Assembly: GCA_013399015.1 (NCBI GenBank)
Contig: VWZX01004666.1
Location: 1,427,603-1,491,602, forward strand
DNA length: 64,000 nucleotides
DNA from: Galbula dea
Lineage: Eukaryota > Chordata > Aves > Piciformes > Galbulidae
Reading direction: 5' to 3'
This document shows, one piece after another, positions 12,871-26,100 of this stretch (its first letter is position 1; every line of letters begins with the position of its first letter). The position numbers and the translations under genes are program-made. The notes beneath the pieces were generated by a model. The model searched no databases. It had not been told where the DNA came from and was given only the letters and a program-made list of their open reading frames with translations.

Positions 12871-13044
12871 GAAGCATTTTGACATTACCTTCTTTAAAGT
12901 ACACTAATTGGATTTAAGCCCACACTTTTGATTACTCTAAAATTGAACAAAGTATGTGTCATCCTGAATCATGGTGGATAAGATGGACTTTCTTTTGTAG
13001 GGATGCTATTTTAGAGTCTGCCATGCTTCAAGAGATATTAGGAA

Positions 13045-13112
13045 TAATAGATATTATAGGAGTAATAGATATTATTTCAGATATAATGTAACAATAACTG
13101 ATATTATTTCAG
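13045..13112. repeat. AT-rich degenerate tandem repeat
   Basis: The 13 bases taatagatattat occur at 13045-13057 and 13063-13075 (18-base period). An overlapping 13-mer, gatattatttcag, occurs at 13068-13080 and 13100-13112. This is a local duplication cluster with no apparent function. Confidence 0.75.
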
Positions 13113-16100
13113 CAGTACAGGAAAACTTAAATACTATTGGAACAATTGTGTTAGATTATCTCCACTGACTCAGACTAATAAAGAATGAACCAACTGAGTA
13201 AAGAAGAGTAGGGAGAACAAGCATTATCTTCTGCAACCTATTCAGTTTTGACTGATTTAACCTAGATAAGGAGATGAGCAATATTGTGTACTTTGAGAGT
13301 ACTGCAACAAGCTTTATTAACTGATAATAATAAGTGGAAGACATATGTTAAATTGTTGATTTGTGTGAGAAAGAAAGAATAGGGAAATCAGGAAGTCGTA
13401 TGACTGCAATTTAATAGCTGTGATTTAGTCTTTATAATCTAGTGATAACAAATACAGGCTAGTATATTGTAACAAAATAAAATTCCAAAGTTTATGAATT
13501 AGAAAATGTGGAGAAAATTGAATATAGACTGATTAATGCAATCCAGTGTGATTTTACTGTGGATGATACACTTGAAAGGTATAGTTTATGAATTATTTTA
13601 AACGTTGCAGAAATATTTCAAGACCAAGAAAATCTAATTAAATAAAATATTTATTAGTAGTATTCTTAATTAACATGTTTTAGTCCTGTAAAATAATATT
13701 GTATTGCAGTAATAGAGAATATTAGCCAATCATTACTTAATTTTTATTATTGTTTGCCATGTAATAGCAGAAAATTTTCCTAGTATGATTTTGGTATCGT
13801 TATGTCAGATGCTTTGCAGAGGAATGTGGAGACTCAGTTCTTCATGAGAGTACTAGCAAGTGTTATTGTCCTATAGTGTGATACACACACGTACCTTGAA
13901 CCATGCAATTTTAATGGAGTGTGTTCAGGCTAAGGTCTGTTTGTGTGGGTTCTGTTTCAGGTTGGGTTCTTGGCCTTATCAACAGTAAGATACAAAAAGA
14001 AGTTGCAGAAATTGTAAAAGAGGAAGGTAGAAAAAGAAAGATACAAATGTCCATGTAACACTGTAATCCCTGCTTCTACAGGGGACAATTCCCTCAGTGT
14101 GTATAGAATTGGTTTTTGCAACTGTCATTTTGTTTGCACTTAAAAAAATGAAGTTGCTGATTACAAAAAATTACTTTTAAAAAAAATAAAATTAAAATAT
14201 GCCTGTTATTCTTTTAAACTTCCTGAAACAATTTTATTCTTATTTGTAAAAGAAGTGTCTGTGTTTATACATTGATATTTAGAACACTCCTGCCATCCTA
14301 GTGAGCAAGCTGCCCACCTGTTCACAATTAAAAGTATTTTTAATTTTTTATTGTAATTGGAGTGGAATCATTTTTCTTGTGAGTCTGGGATGTTCAAAAT
14401 CAAAAGATCCTGTTCCTGATTTCCTTGCACATCAACAGTATGACAGAAAGTAATCTTTCAGTCACAGAGGTAATGTTTCCATGTCATTGTGGTAAAAACT
14501 TGAAGACAAAAACTTCTTAAGTTCCTGGTTCTGAAGACTGGCCTTTGAAAAAACATATATTTGTTTAAAGCTAGGGACATGTGTTAATATGTCTTTTTTT
14601 TTGAAGTTTTTCATTACTGATAGTAAGATTTAAGAACTGTTCTAGTAATAAATTAAATATCCACATTTTTTTTCCTAAGTAAATGAATAAAGTACATATT
14701 GTGAAAGTTAAAGAGCTAGAGTATTATTAACATTAGGAACCACAAATTTTTACTTCTTAAGGTGATAATTGTTTTATAATGCAACTGCTTGCACAATGTT
14801 TCATAATGTAATAAATCTTTCTAATGCATTTAATAAAGAGATTTTTGTGTGTTACAATGTGTGTGTTCTAAAGTGCATGCATATGCAATTCACTCAAAAT
14901 TGAAATTAACCTTGGATGTCTTTAAATAAGTAATTTTAATTAACCCTTTTCTGTCATAGTTAATATGCTTTATGTGCTAAAGGACTTATATTGATATCCC
15001 AGCAGCTTCTTATATAACAAAGAGTTATTTTTAAAATTAGATTTTAGTATAAAATGACCTTGCTATGGATTCACTGACAGGGTGTACTCTTAGAAGCACA
15101 ATACAGGATATAACAAAAGTAGTGGGTTTTGTTGTTATTTTTAATTGAAAAGGTTTGATACATCTTGGGATTCTTACATAAATAGAGGTAAAGTAGCACC
15201 TCTCTTTAGAAGTCCCTTAAGACTAATTTTGAATAGGAATAGTACTGCTGAATGTGTGTGTGTCACTTTTGGAGACTCAAAAGCAACATTTGAACTATAT
15301 AATTGACCAAGGTCACTTTGTGTCCATGAGAACCAATAATACAGCTCAGCAATCATTGTAGTGTGATTTAGGTACTAATTGCCTTAAAAATACTGATTTG
15401 TTTTCTGGTTTTGTGAAATAACTAGTAAGGATATTTTGTCTGTTTTGAAAACCAACATTTTTCCCCCCCTTTTTGTTTTGGAAAGCTATAGTCCTACAAA
15501 ACAGAGATGCAGAGAGAATAAACTTGGAGATACAGTCAAATAAAAGAAAATTTAATTTAATACACTTAATTAGACTCCTAAATCTATCCTAACTGTGCAT
15601 CTTCATAGTCTGTAAACTTTTGGATAACAAAGAATTACTAGAAGAACAGGAGAAGTTTGTATCTAATGTGATTGACTTTGTCTATTAATATAGGAGTATC
15701 TCTGCTAACTGTGTCTTTATATAGTCCAAACCTCTGACTTAGTTCAGCAGCCATGGTTTTGCAATTAGTGTATAGACTTAAATATGCCTCTGACTAGGCC
15801 TTGCACTTCAGCCTATATACAGACATGAGTAATGTGAGAATAATTGGCTGGCTCTTGTCTTACAATTCCTTTCTTAATACAGAGTAAACATTACAAAAAT
15901 CACAGCATCTCAGCTGAAGACCTACTGAAGGGTTAAGATTATGTGCTTCCTTATTAGGGACAAACTAATATCTGCAGTATCAAGTGCTACTTGTTTTCTT
16001 AGCAGACAGAGAGAGATCAGACCTGCAGGATGGTGGAAAGACTCCAAAGAAGAAGCTAAGAACATGTCTGTGAATTGTGAGGCCACACTTCCAGAAGATA

Positions 16101-18182
16101 TGGGTTTCCTATTAGCCTAACTAGATGGAGCTTACTTCCCTGTTTCATGGATGCAGTCCTTGTCCTGTCTCCATGTGTCATTCCTTTCCAGCAACCTCTG
16201 GGTTCTCTGGCTTGCATTCATTACTTGATAATATACCTGCAATATAAACAGCTGTTTCTTCAGGATGTTTCAGTTGTAGCAATTTTTGACAGTCAGAAAG
16301 GCATTGGTTATATTGACACTGAATTGGTAGAGGTGCTGATTCTTTTTTGGATGTAGTGGCAGCATTTGGTTAAGAATTTCAGAAGACTTCAAAAGTTGTA
16401 ATTTCTTCAGGGTTTTGTTATGTTGAAGATAAAGGTGAAAAGTAACAGCAAAAGAAAAGAGAAGGTAGGAGATTTTGTTGGCGTGGGGGAAAAGGGAACA
16501 TCTGAAATCCATAGTTACAAAGCCTATTCTTTGCTACCCTGTCTCCCTTTCACGAGGAAGTGTGAAGGAGCTGAATATGAAGGGTATGCTGAGAAGGGTC
16601 TGCCTGGTATTGAGATATTTGATTGACGGTAGCACTTAAATTATACCTGCATGGATAGATAGTATATGAGTCAGGAGTTGTTAGGGAGAGTCAGAGAGGA
16701 TGTTTGAAGGTGTTTTTACAATGTTGATTTGATGAAGTTAAAGTTTTCTGTTTAAACCCATTGAAAGAGATGTTACTGGTTTCATATGGGCCCTGTCAAA
16801 AGGGGAATGGCAGAGGAAAGTGGAACCATCTAGAGGGAGGGGAAGGGAAAGGAGGGAAGATTTTGCCCTCCTTTGAGATCTGCTGAGCCTGCTCAGAACT
16901 GAGATGCTTTCAGAGCACAAAGTGGCATGGGCAGGAGAGGGAGGGTGAGGGTGAAGCAAGCAGGGAGGCTGGAGTGTCTGGGCACTGATAAACTGTTGAA
17001 AAATACAAGGAACAGATACAGGGTTGGCCATAGAAGTGACAGTATTTTCCTAGGGATCCAGTGGAGGCTGTCTAGTATTTGTTGCAATTCTAGAAAGTTC
17101 ACTGGATAGGAGACAAAAAGTGATTGTGGGAGGTGTTTGCTTTCAAGGGCACAGGGAGCAGCAGAGATCTGTTTTGATTTTTATTCTTTCTTACTTAGTC
17201 ATTTTGAGTTTTCTTTATTTAAAAGCCAATTAATCTAGTTTCTTATAAAGTAAAAAACTCTCATTTTTGTTTAAAAGCTTTATTGGCTTTTTGGAGTACT
17301 CACTTATAAGAAAAAGATCTAGGCAGTCCAATTTCAATAATATGTCTGACTCAGATTCTCATCCCATCCATCTTAAATCCATTTTCTTTCTTTTATCACC
17401 TGTATGCCCTGGTCACAGTTCCCAGGCTTGGTTTGCTTGTACAGTAGTTTGCAATTTGCACTTTTTGGATACCTGTATGGCTGATAGACAAGGCAAATTA
17501 CATTTCTTTTGTGACTCAGGCACCAATGGCTGTATCCAAGAGGACACTCGCTTGTGTCCTCACTACCTTTTAACTAGCTTGGGAAACTTACAGATACTGA
17601 ACTAAAGTGTGAGACTGTATGAGTATGATAAAAATGCATTGCTCACTTTGTGTCACACTAATTGTCTTCAGTTTATTGCTGAGCAGACCAATTTTCATAT
17701 GTCTCCTAGATATGTGGAATGGAATTACTTACAGTCATTGTGTAATTAATGTAACCTTAAGCTTTGGGAACATATGACAGACATGTAAACACCTACACCC
17801 TCCAACCAAGCCATTACTTTGAAAGTAGATTGATGTTTACATGGCTAGAGACACGACTTTAACAATTTGGTTCTGCAGAGAAAATGGTGTTAGAAAACAA
17901 AAGCTTATAAATGAAAGTTGCACATTTTTATTGTACCTAGAGTATATTTGAAGGTACAAGTATAGCCAAAAGTCTACACATATGTGCATGCTTTATAGAT
18001 ATAAATGTGTATATTCAGGAGAATTCCTATTGTATGGATGTAGCTATTTTAAAAATAACTTTCAGCTGGTTAATATTTAAATTTACCCTTTGATGTTAAC
18101 ATAATACATTGAAATATAAAAAATACATCTGTTCTAGAATGCATCTTTTCATTGCTGACTGCCTTTTTGTAATAGTCTTCCC

Positions 18183-18808
18183 CACAGAATCACAGAATCA
18201 TTACGGTTGGAAAGGACCCTCAAGATCATCTAGTCCAACTGATAGCCCTACACTACTCTTACCTCTAAATCATCCCCTGAAGAAACACATCTATCCTCTT
18301 CTTAAAAACCTCCAGGGANNNNNNNNNNNNNNNNNNNNNNNNNNNNNNNNNNNNNNNNNNNNNNNNNNNNNNNNNNNGTGGCAAGATCACCTCCCTGCTC
18401 CTACTGGTCACACTATACCTGATGCAAGCCAGGACGCCATTGGCCTTCTTAGCCACCTGGGCACACTGCTGACTCATGTTCAGCCGGCCGTCAATCAGCA
18501 CCCCCAGGTCCTTCTCTGCTGGGGAGCTCTCCAGCCACACCTTCCCGAGCCTGTAGCGCTGCTGGGGGTTGTTACGCTCAAAATGCAGGACTTTACATTT
18601 AGCCTTATTAAAACTCATCCCATTGGTCTCTGCCCATCTATCCAGCCTGTCTAGGTCCCTCTGCAGAGCCTGCCTACCCTCAAGCAGACTGACACTCCCA
18701 CCCAGCTTAGTGTCATCTGCAAACTTACTAAGGGTGCACTCTATCCCCTCATCCAAGTCATCAATAAAGATGTTGAACAGGAGAGGCCCCAACACAGACC
18801 CCTTGGTT
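18183..18808 (-). mobile_element. CR1 LINE, relatively intact reverse-transcriptase segment, interrupted by a sequence gap
   Basis: The plus strand starts with 'cacagaatcacagaatcatt', the complement of the CR1 3' end, followed by the 3' UTR to 18318. After the N run the minus-strand frame runs open from 18795 to the gap. It keeps reverse-transcriptase signatures: GPLLFNIFIDDLDEGIE and SKFADDTKLGG, where FADD is the catalytic palm motif, then LDRLDRWAETN and AEKDLGVLIDGRLNMSQQCA. Absence of stops over about 140 codons suggests it is younger than the other copies. The 5' truncation is at about 18808. The region normally joining the two parts is missing at the gap. It is a fragment and cannot be an active element. 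Confidence 0.95.
18319..18377. other. Assembly gap (59 N)
   Basis: There are 59 unknown bases inside the CR1 copy. From the CR1 structure, roughly 350-400 bases of ORF2 end and 3' UTR would be expected between the flanks, so the length is probably not the true one unless the element is internally deleted. The amino-acid run crossing the gap has no meaning. Confidence 0.98.
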
Positions 18809-19195
18809 TCATACCTTGCCCTCTACTCTTCCCATGTTTTAGACAACATTTGCTGATGAAAACCTCACTCTGTGTTAACATGGAGAGCAAAATAATATAT
18901 TGATGGCTTGGATTCCTGTTGGTATTCTGATGATCCTTGAGTAGAGAGAGTGATGTGCTGTCACTCGCGCCATAACTGTCCAAGGTTGAGAATTTTATTA
19001 CATCTTTCAAAAAATCCTTTTACTTTCATCTGCAAATGAAAATAAGTTTAATAAAATCCAGTTTAGGTTTGAGCTGGGCTGCATGCTCACTTATGTGTAT
19101 AAAATTAAACTTGATTTCCTAAGGAAAATCCTACCTGTTTCCTGTCTGTTAATACAATTTTTCTTCCTGCTTTATGGTAATTATCATATATGGAT

Positions 19196-19258
19196 TTCTT
19201 TCTTTCTTTCTTTCTTCCCTTTTCTTCCTTTCTTTCTTTCTTTCCCCTCTTCTTTTTG
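19196..19258. repeat. (TTTC)n pyrimidine microsatellite
   Basis: The tract is built of tttc/ttcc units, interrupted once by cccttttcttcc, and is pure pyrimidine on the plus strand. It is likely polymorphic in length. Confidence 0.93.
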
Positions 19259-19465
19259 TACTGCCTCAGTTTGAAGTGAGAGCATTAAGTTAAATTAATG
19301 TGACTTTGGTTGGCAAACGGTACCGGTAGTGCTTTAACAGCTGTTTGCTTTCCTGAATTGTCCTTGGTGCTGAAATTGCTTTTGTATCTAAACAGCAAAA
19401 TGTGTTTGTAGGGCTGCAGAATATGGAGATAAATTTAGCCTGTCAAACAGATATTATTGGGGCTT

Positions 19466-19485
19466 TTTTTTTTTTTTTTTTTTCC
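19466..19485. repeat. Poly-T tract
   Basis: An uninterrupted run of about 20 T follows 'ttggggc'. No mobile-element body is recognisable on either side, so it may be slippage rather than a poly-A tail. Confidence 0.85.
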
Positions 19486-20102
19486 TGTGTTTCTGGGAGT
19501 GAATCCTGACTGCAGTGCTTTAATTCCAAGCTGTGTGTGCCTTTGGACATCTTACAGGACTGTTTGTGGAGCTTTTCTGTTTGATTTATGACCTTGCCTG
19601 TATGGACTTCTGATCAGATTTTATTCTCATTTAGTGCAAGAGGGGCTAATTATGAAAGTAACAAAGACTCTTTCATTGTGCTAAAGCTTTTTGAATGACA
19701 AAAAGGGGGCTTTAAATTAAAATGAACTTTAACAAGGCATTTTCACATTGAAGTGATACACTCTACCACTGATAGAGTAATTCATTTTCACCCCTTTCTG
19801 ATTCTATAAACACATTGTCTCACAAGATCAGTAATTTTTTACCTCTCAGTCTAATGAAGAGTGGATGGTAAACCAGTGAATTCTCTTTTTACAGAATTGT
19901 TTTGACATTCTTAATTTTTTCTTAAATATCAAAGAAAGGACAAAGAGCTGCAATTTTATTGCATTAATATTAATAATAATTTATCTGCCAGAAAAACATT
20001 TAAATATCACTTGACATTTGCAGAGAAAGATTAATGTTTAATTTACTACAAACATAGAAATACTTTGAAATGAAAGGAAATGCTTTTAGATTTGACAAAA
20101 TG

Positions 20103-20145
20103 AAAAAAAAACAACAAACCCAAACCCACAAAACCCACAACAAAA
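20103..20145. repeat. A/C-rich low-complexity tract
   Basis: This is an A run followed by irregular caaac/ccaaa/cacaa units. Only A and C occur over about 40 bases. Confidence 0.8.
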
Positions 20146-23100
20146 TTAAGACAGACATTCAGATATAATAAAGTATTCTAACCACAGCAGAAGACATAAA
20201 CATGTTGGTGCCATCTAAAATGTCAATATTTAAATTATCACTTCTGATTGAAAAAATAACATCAACTAGATGTGTTTTTTAAGCTCTAATTTAAGCATTA
20301 ACTAAACAAAGATAAATGAGGGTAAGGAGTTTTCTGTTACATCCATGTGGATACAGTTAATGATACCTGCTATAAATTCTATCTTTGTTTCAAAAATAAA
20401 CCAATGTGATATAGTTCCTTGATACTGCATAATTATATGTGGTACCTTGGAGTAAAGCTAGAATATAAACAGCATTGAATTTCATAATTATTGGTAAGAC
20501 TGGATGTCAAGGAGGGCTTCCAGAACAGGCTGGTGACTGGAGTAAAGGAAAATAGCAAGGCACAGGAGTCAGAAAATTGTGTAAGTGAAAATACAGGAAC
20601 AAGTTCTATTACCTACAGAAGGATCAAAATGCTGTATAATAAAGAGAAAAGTACAGAAATCACCTTGTTCCACAAAAACACATCAGACTAGGAACTACAG
20701 CAGAGGAGTAGGTGAACAATGAAGTTGTGTATCAATCAGTCTAATCTGATGAAGTGGCCAAAAATGTACCTGGGCTGCATGAAAGTCTATCTGTAAATTT
20801 TTTCCTGGAGATTACATTATATGATTTCACTTCTAGCCAATGAAATAATAGTATTAATGTATTGAATGAGAATAAAATTTCTAGCCCCCAGTCTGTTTTT
20901 GTGGCTCATTTGATAATAGCATAAAGAACCAAGTTCAGTTTCATGATAAACTAAAATATGACTATTCAGATCCAGTATTTGTATGAAAGTCTATCCTCAC
21001 AGTGGACTGTTGTTCAAGGATATGTTTGCATGAGACACAGAAGGGAAGTTTTAGCTATAAAATCAGTAATTTCTGAGTTAAAGAAGGTTCTTCTTCAGGA
21101 TCCCTCTCAAAAGGCAGGATTCTTTTATAAGACATTACCTGGAGCCTTTCTATTAACACTCTTTTTCTTTTTAATAAAACCCCCCAAATTTATTTACAGC
21201 TCTGGTGACTTTGGAGAGGTCCTTGAGAATATAATTTACCTATAAGTCTCCAGACTGATTGAGGTTTCCATCAATTAATTTTCCTCAAGTGGCAGTTTCT
21301 AATTATACTATGGAAGGATTCCCTTAGAAAAATGGTGGTTCCGTGTATTAGTCACCAAACCAGGCTAAATGCAGAATTACAGCATTACTGTGCTGTAATA
21401 AATCAGCAGAAATATCCTCAATTGTAGGAGGAAAGAACTTTTTGCCTTTTGCATTGTAGGAATTCGTAAGGTCTTTGCAAAATGATGACTATGTTGAGTA
21501 GGAAGCATTATATAAGTATGGCTAATGCAGTGCACTTAAGAATAAAGAATATGCAGCTTTTAAGATCTTAAACCATTTGTAATGTGTTGCTCACGCACCG
21601 ATGACATCCAAGCAGCATGAGAACGTTTTGCATTAGGTCCTATAGGTAGCAACAGATATCACAGTTGTACATTGAGCATCAGGCCCTAACAAAGAAAGTA
21701 TTTGGAGATGCGTTTCTCCCTGCTACACACCAGCAATGGTACATCCCACTGTGGAACAGTAGTTCCTATTCCCTGATCTGCCTTAGTGGTCGATTCCGTG
21801 GTTAAGACTGCAGACGTTGTTATAATTTATTTATAAACTTATTAATTATTTATATAGGATAGCACCCATTATATGCTAAGTGACTTCCAAGCAGAAATTT
21901 CCCCAAATGCTTTTCCTTTAAGAGCTTTGCTTTGAAAGATGTGATATGTACACAGTCTTGAGGTACCCATTTTGATAGCATATACTTTGTTAAAGGGAGC
22001 TGAGTTTCATGACACTAATACAAAACCTCTTTGTATTCTGATTTTCCTTTAACAAAGGTTCACTGCCATGGATAAATAACTGCCCATCTGTCATTGGAGG
22101 TCTTTGGGGACCTGGTAAAGAAGGAACAGAGAAGTCAGTAGTCTATTGTTTTTCTGAGGATTTGGTGGTTTTGCTGTGCAATGGCCATCTTAGGGTGTGA
22201 GCCTTTGATTTTTAAGCATTCCTGGCACCCTACGAAGTTAATGCATTGCTACTTTACTGATGCCACTTTCTGTATTTACCTGATTTTATGACTTTATTTG
22301 AAGAATTTGAGCTGCAGCCTACTGATATTTTGTAATTCATAAGAATCTCCTAGATGTGGGAGAAGAAATCTAGAGACTGACTTCATTTTATCCATTCTTT
22401 ACCATTTCCTGACACAGTGAACATTGACATTTTATTCTTTACAGCTCTAGGGTTTTTGGGTTTTTAGCTGAAAGCATCAGTATTTTTTGATAAGGGCAAA
22501 TCTGAAATAAGGCTCTTTGGCTGCAGGTGATTAAATATCAATCTCATTTCATCAAAACTATTGAATTCCTTCAGCAAGGTTTTATTATATAATTTCTTTA
22601 TATATACATAAGCTTGCTGTTTACAAAATAATATTTGTAGTATATTGGGATATCTGTTGCTTTCATATTGTGCTGTTTTCCTTATGGTGATTTTTAAGCA
22701 AGGATGTTCACTTCAGGTTTACTTGCTGTTTTTTGTAGTGCTCTAAACTGGTATCACCATCAAGACTGCACCTCTTAATGAACATAAAAGGACAGAAAAT
22801 ATTCCAGTTCTTCTAGTTCCCTGTGTTTCTTTTTAAATGATACTGTTAACACTTCTGGATTATCTTTAAAGGAAAATTACAAGTGATGTAAGTAGGTGGC
22901 CTTTGGGGTTAGCACATGCTAGAGCTGTAAAATTATTTATGTTGTGAAATCTTTAATAGTATCTGTATTGTAGGAGGAGACTCACAAATGCTGCTCAGTA
23001 AATTTTAATCCCTTTATTCTCCCTTCCCCCTTGCCCGCAAATCATTCAAACACTCATGACCAAGAAAAGTATTTTTTTAATGAAAGGAAGAACTTATCCT

Positions 23101-26100
23101 AAAACTCTCCACTGTGGCATTGTCCAGGCTACTAAAATATCATAGTCTTTTTGTAACTGTTTTTAGTAAAAGAAAATATATCACAGCATCATTCCTCCTC
23201 CCCTCTCCCCCCACTTTCTTTTATTTTATATTCAACTAATAAAACAAATTTACGCTGGTTTATGCTTCTTTCCTCTTTCAATCAGTCCTTCTTTGTTAAA
23301 AGTTTCTTTTAATCTCCTATGTGAAAGACAGTACTTTGGCTTGCATAAAGATGGCATTGAACCTTTTCCACTTCATTCCGAGGCCAGGCCCACAATTTCC
23401 TTTTAATCTAATGATTCAGATTAACTGCTGTAGGTGATAAATTCTGCCTTCTGCCCTAATTCAGATAAAAGTTTTAATTTATAAAACTCCTATGGGTGTT
23501 TTATTCCAGGCCACACTGTTCATTAATATTTAACTCAGTACAAAGGAAGTATAGGTCTACTCATGACCCCTGTTTGGGACTACTGAGAAACAGTAACTGT
23601 GATCGCAGATGCTCTGGGCAGAACGCCTATAGGAAGTGAGCCTAGTGCACCTTACTTACATCACTTGGGAGGAAAAATACTGGAAAGAGTGGAACTCGGA
23701 CTGTGGTCCTGAAAAGGTGTGGAAAATCAGGTCATGCTCTCATTGTTATGAGTTAGGATGAACATCATTGACATCAATATTGTTGCACCAAAAGAAATGG
23801 GAAAGTTGGAATGGATACGAACATTTTAATGTTTTGGGTTCACTGGTCTTCTCCATATTGTTGCTGAATCATTTGGTATGGAAGCAAACAAAGAAATGGA
23901 GACCCATAACTCTTACATAGCCCAAAGACAACAAAATATATTTTTATGCTGTATTCATGGATAAAGAAGAAAAGTGTAAAAACTAGAATTTTCATGTGCT
24001 CTCAGTCACAATTAGATTTTATCACGCTGTCTAATTACAATAGAAGCTCAATCAGAATCGTTCAGCCTCTGTAAGTGACGCAGTAATGTGCATCTCTCAG
24101 TTTACCTTTCCCAGTGTTGGGAACTGCCTTCAGCAATTGCTGCTGAGAGCTAAGATAATCATTGTTCCTGTACAATCTTTTTCACAAAAAAAAAATTAAA
24201 AATCACAAAAGCTACTGATTTAGTGTCCTTTGGTTGTCTCTGTTGATAAAAACTTAAAACATAATGGAAACACAGCAATTTCAAATTGCCTAATTGAGGA
24301 GGGAGGATAGAAAAGAGGCTACAAATACAAGTCTGAAGTACCCAGCTTTTCAGGCCATATACTCTTTAAATGCTTTGCCTGTTGGATAATCTTGAACATT
24401 TTTCAAAGGCAGTTTGGATTTTGACTGGAAGCTGAGTCATGAGCTGTTGTTTTAAGTGACACATCAGGTTCTTAAAAGAATGTTGGAGAGTATTGAGGGT
24501 TTTTTTTCCAAAATGTTGATTTAACTATAGCAGTGTAGATACTACTTTGTATTGCAGAGCTTAGTATGTGCAATTTTACTAATTTAAACCATACTTAAAT
24601 TTACAAGGTGTTGCATATGTGGGGTATTTTTTATTTTATTATATATTTTTTTATTCAAATCATGTGGTTTGCAGTTTCAGGAATATTGATTTGCTATGTG
24701 CAGGAGATGATGCAGAAGTAGCACATATTTTTGGAGATCACTGTTTCATGAGATTTGTTTTTTGTATTTAAAAATCAAATGCTGTTTAGTAGTTGTCTAG
24801 GACTTCTCACCAGACTATTTTTTATAAATTCTTTTCACAGACAAAGAGCATAAAGCCAGTGGGAATTTACAACAGATATTCTTAGATGCACTCCTTTCAG
24901 AAGATATCTAATCTTTCACTCAAGAGAAGTTTTTACAGATCTTGGTCCCTGTAGTTCCTGTTCCATTTAGAATGTATCAATAAAATTTCATTGCATCATC
25001 ATCTCAATGTGTTTTGTGATCTTTAAGGATGAATTCCACTGAGGGTATTCCATATTCTCCATTTCACATTATTTTATGAAATACAGAGTTGCATGAAAAT
25101 ATAGATTAATACTCTTTGGCTATCTTGGACTTAATCCCAGGTTCAGCTGGTGAAAAATGATGTATATTCCAATCTGTGCCTTGGTTGTTTTTGTTTAAAG
25201 AATTTGTATAGATTGAAATGCAGCTGCAAGTGTATTAGTGATTTTCTATTGCTTACTTGTCAAGATTTTTATTGTGTGGATGAAAAATAGTATTTCAAAA
25301 CCTGGTGGCATATTGACAAAAACAGAAGAGCACTTTGTGTAATTCTCTTTTGAAAAACTACCTCTTTTAGAGACAGAGATTGCCTCAGCTACTTCCATTC
25401 ATATGTATCTTGATCAATAGATTTATTGATAGCTTTTAGCCAAGATTTAATTCTTTTTTCTCCCCAGTTCACCATGGTGCTCACTTTTCTGAATTAAGAA
25501 ACTAGAATTAGGCTCCTATAAGCAAGGCATACAATATGCAAGTGCTCTAGGTGTAAAAGGAGGCATTTGACCTTTTGTTGCTAATCTGTGACAGGTGCAG
25601 GCTATTTTCTTCCAAATGGTGTTAATTTTCATGTGCAAATCCACCCCCTGAAACCTGCATTCTATATATCCACCACAGGGGAATTGGTGGTCATCATGAG
25701 TAGTGTAATGGACAGCTGAGAGGGATAATCATTGATATTTCAGCACATTCATGCTTGCAACTCAGTTGTTTTTAGTGCACTTCTGTTTTCACTGCTTATT
25801 AGAGAGGCTGGAGTTAGTTATTCATGGCTGGACAAAAAAAGTGTCTGAGAAAGTTCATGTGCAGGGAACAGCACATTGTTACAAATTAGTTTCCTTTACC
25901 ATTTCTGGCAAACTCATTACAAAGTAATCGCGCCCTGCGCTGAAGTGCACTTCCTCTGGGACCAATAACTGTAAATAAGCAGGGCTGCAAGCTGGCTGAT
26001 AAGTTGTTGTTCTGAAGATAACGGTCCTTTTTAGCAGAGTGTTTGACCTTTTTCTTTATATTGCCTCAGGCTTGTCTAAGACCCTCAAGGTCTATTTTTC

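Noticed and set aside
18109..18654. 181-codon plus-strand open frame running across the N gap
   Set aside because: It is antisense to the CR1 reading frame, and the gap residues are meaningless.
21811..21880. AT-rich stretch with 'ggatagcaccca' resembling an old reptilian interspersed repeat
   Set aside because: The match is about a dozen bases and the rest is low-complexity AT, so it is too weak to call.
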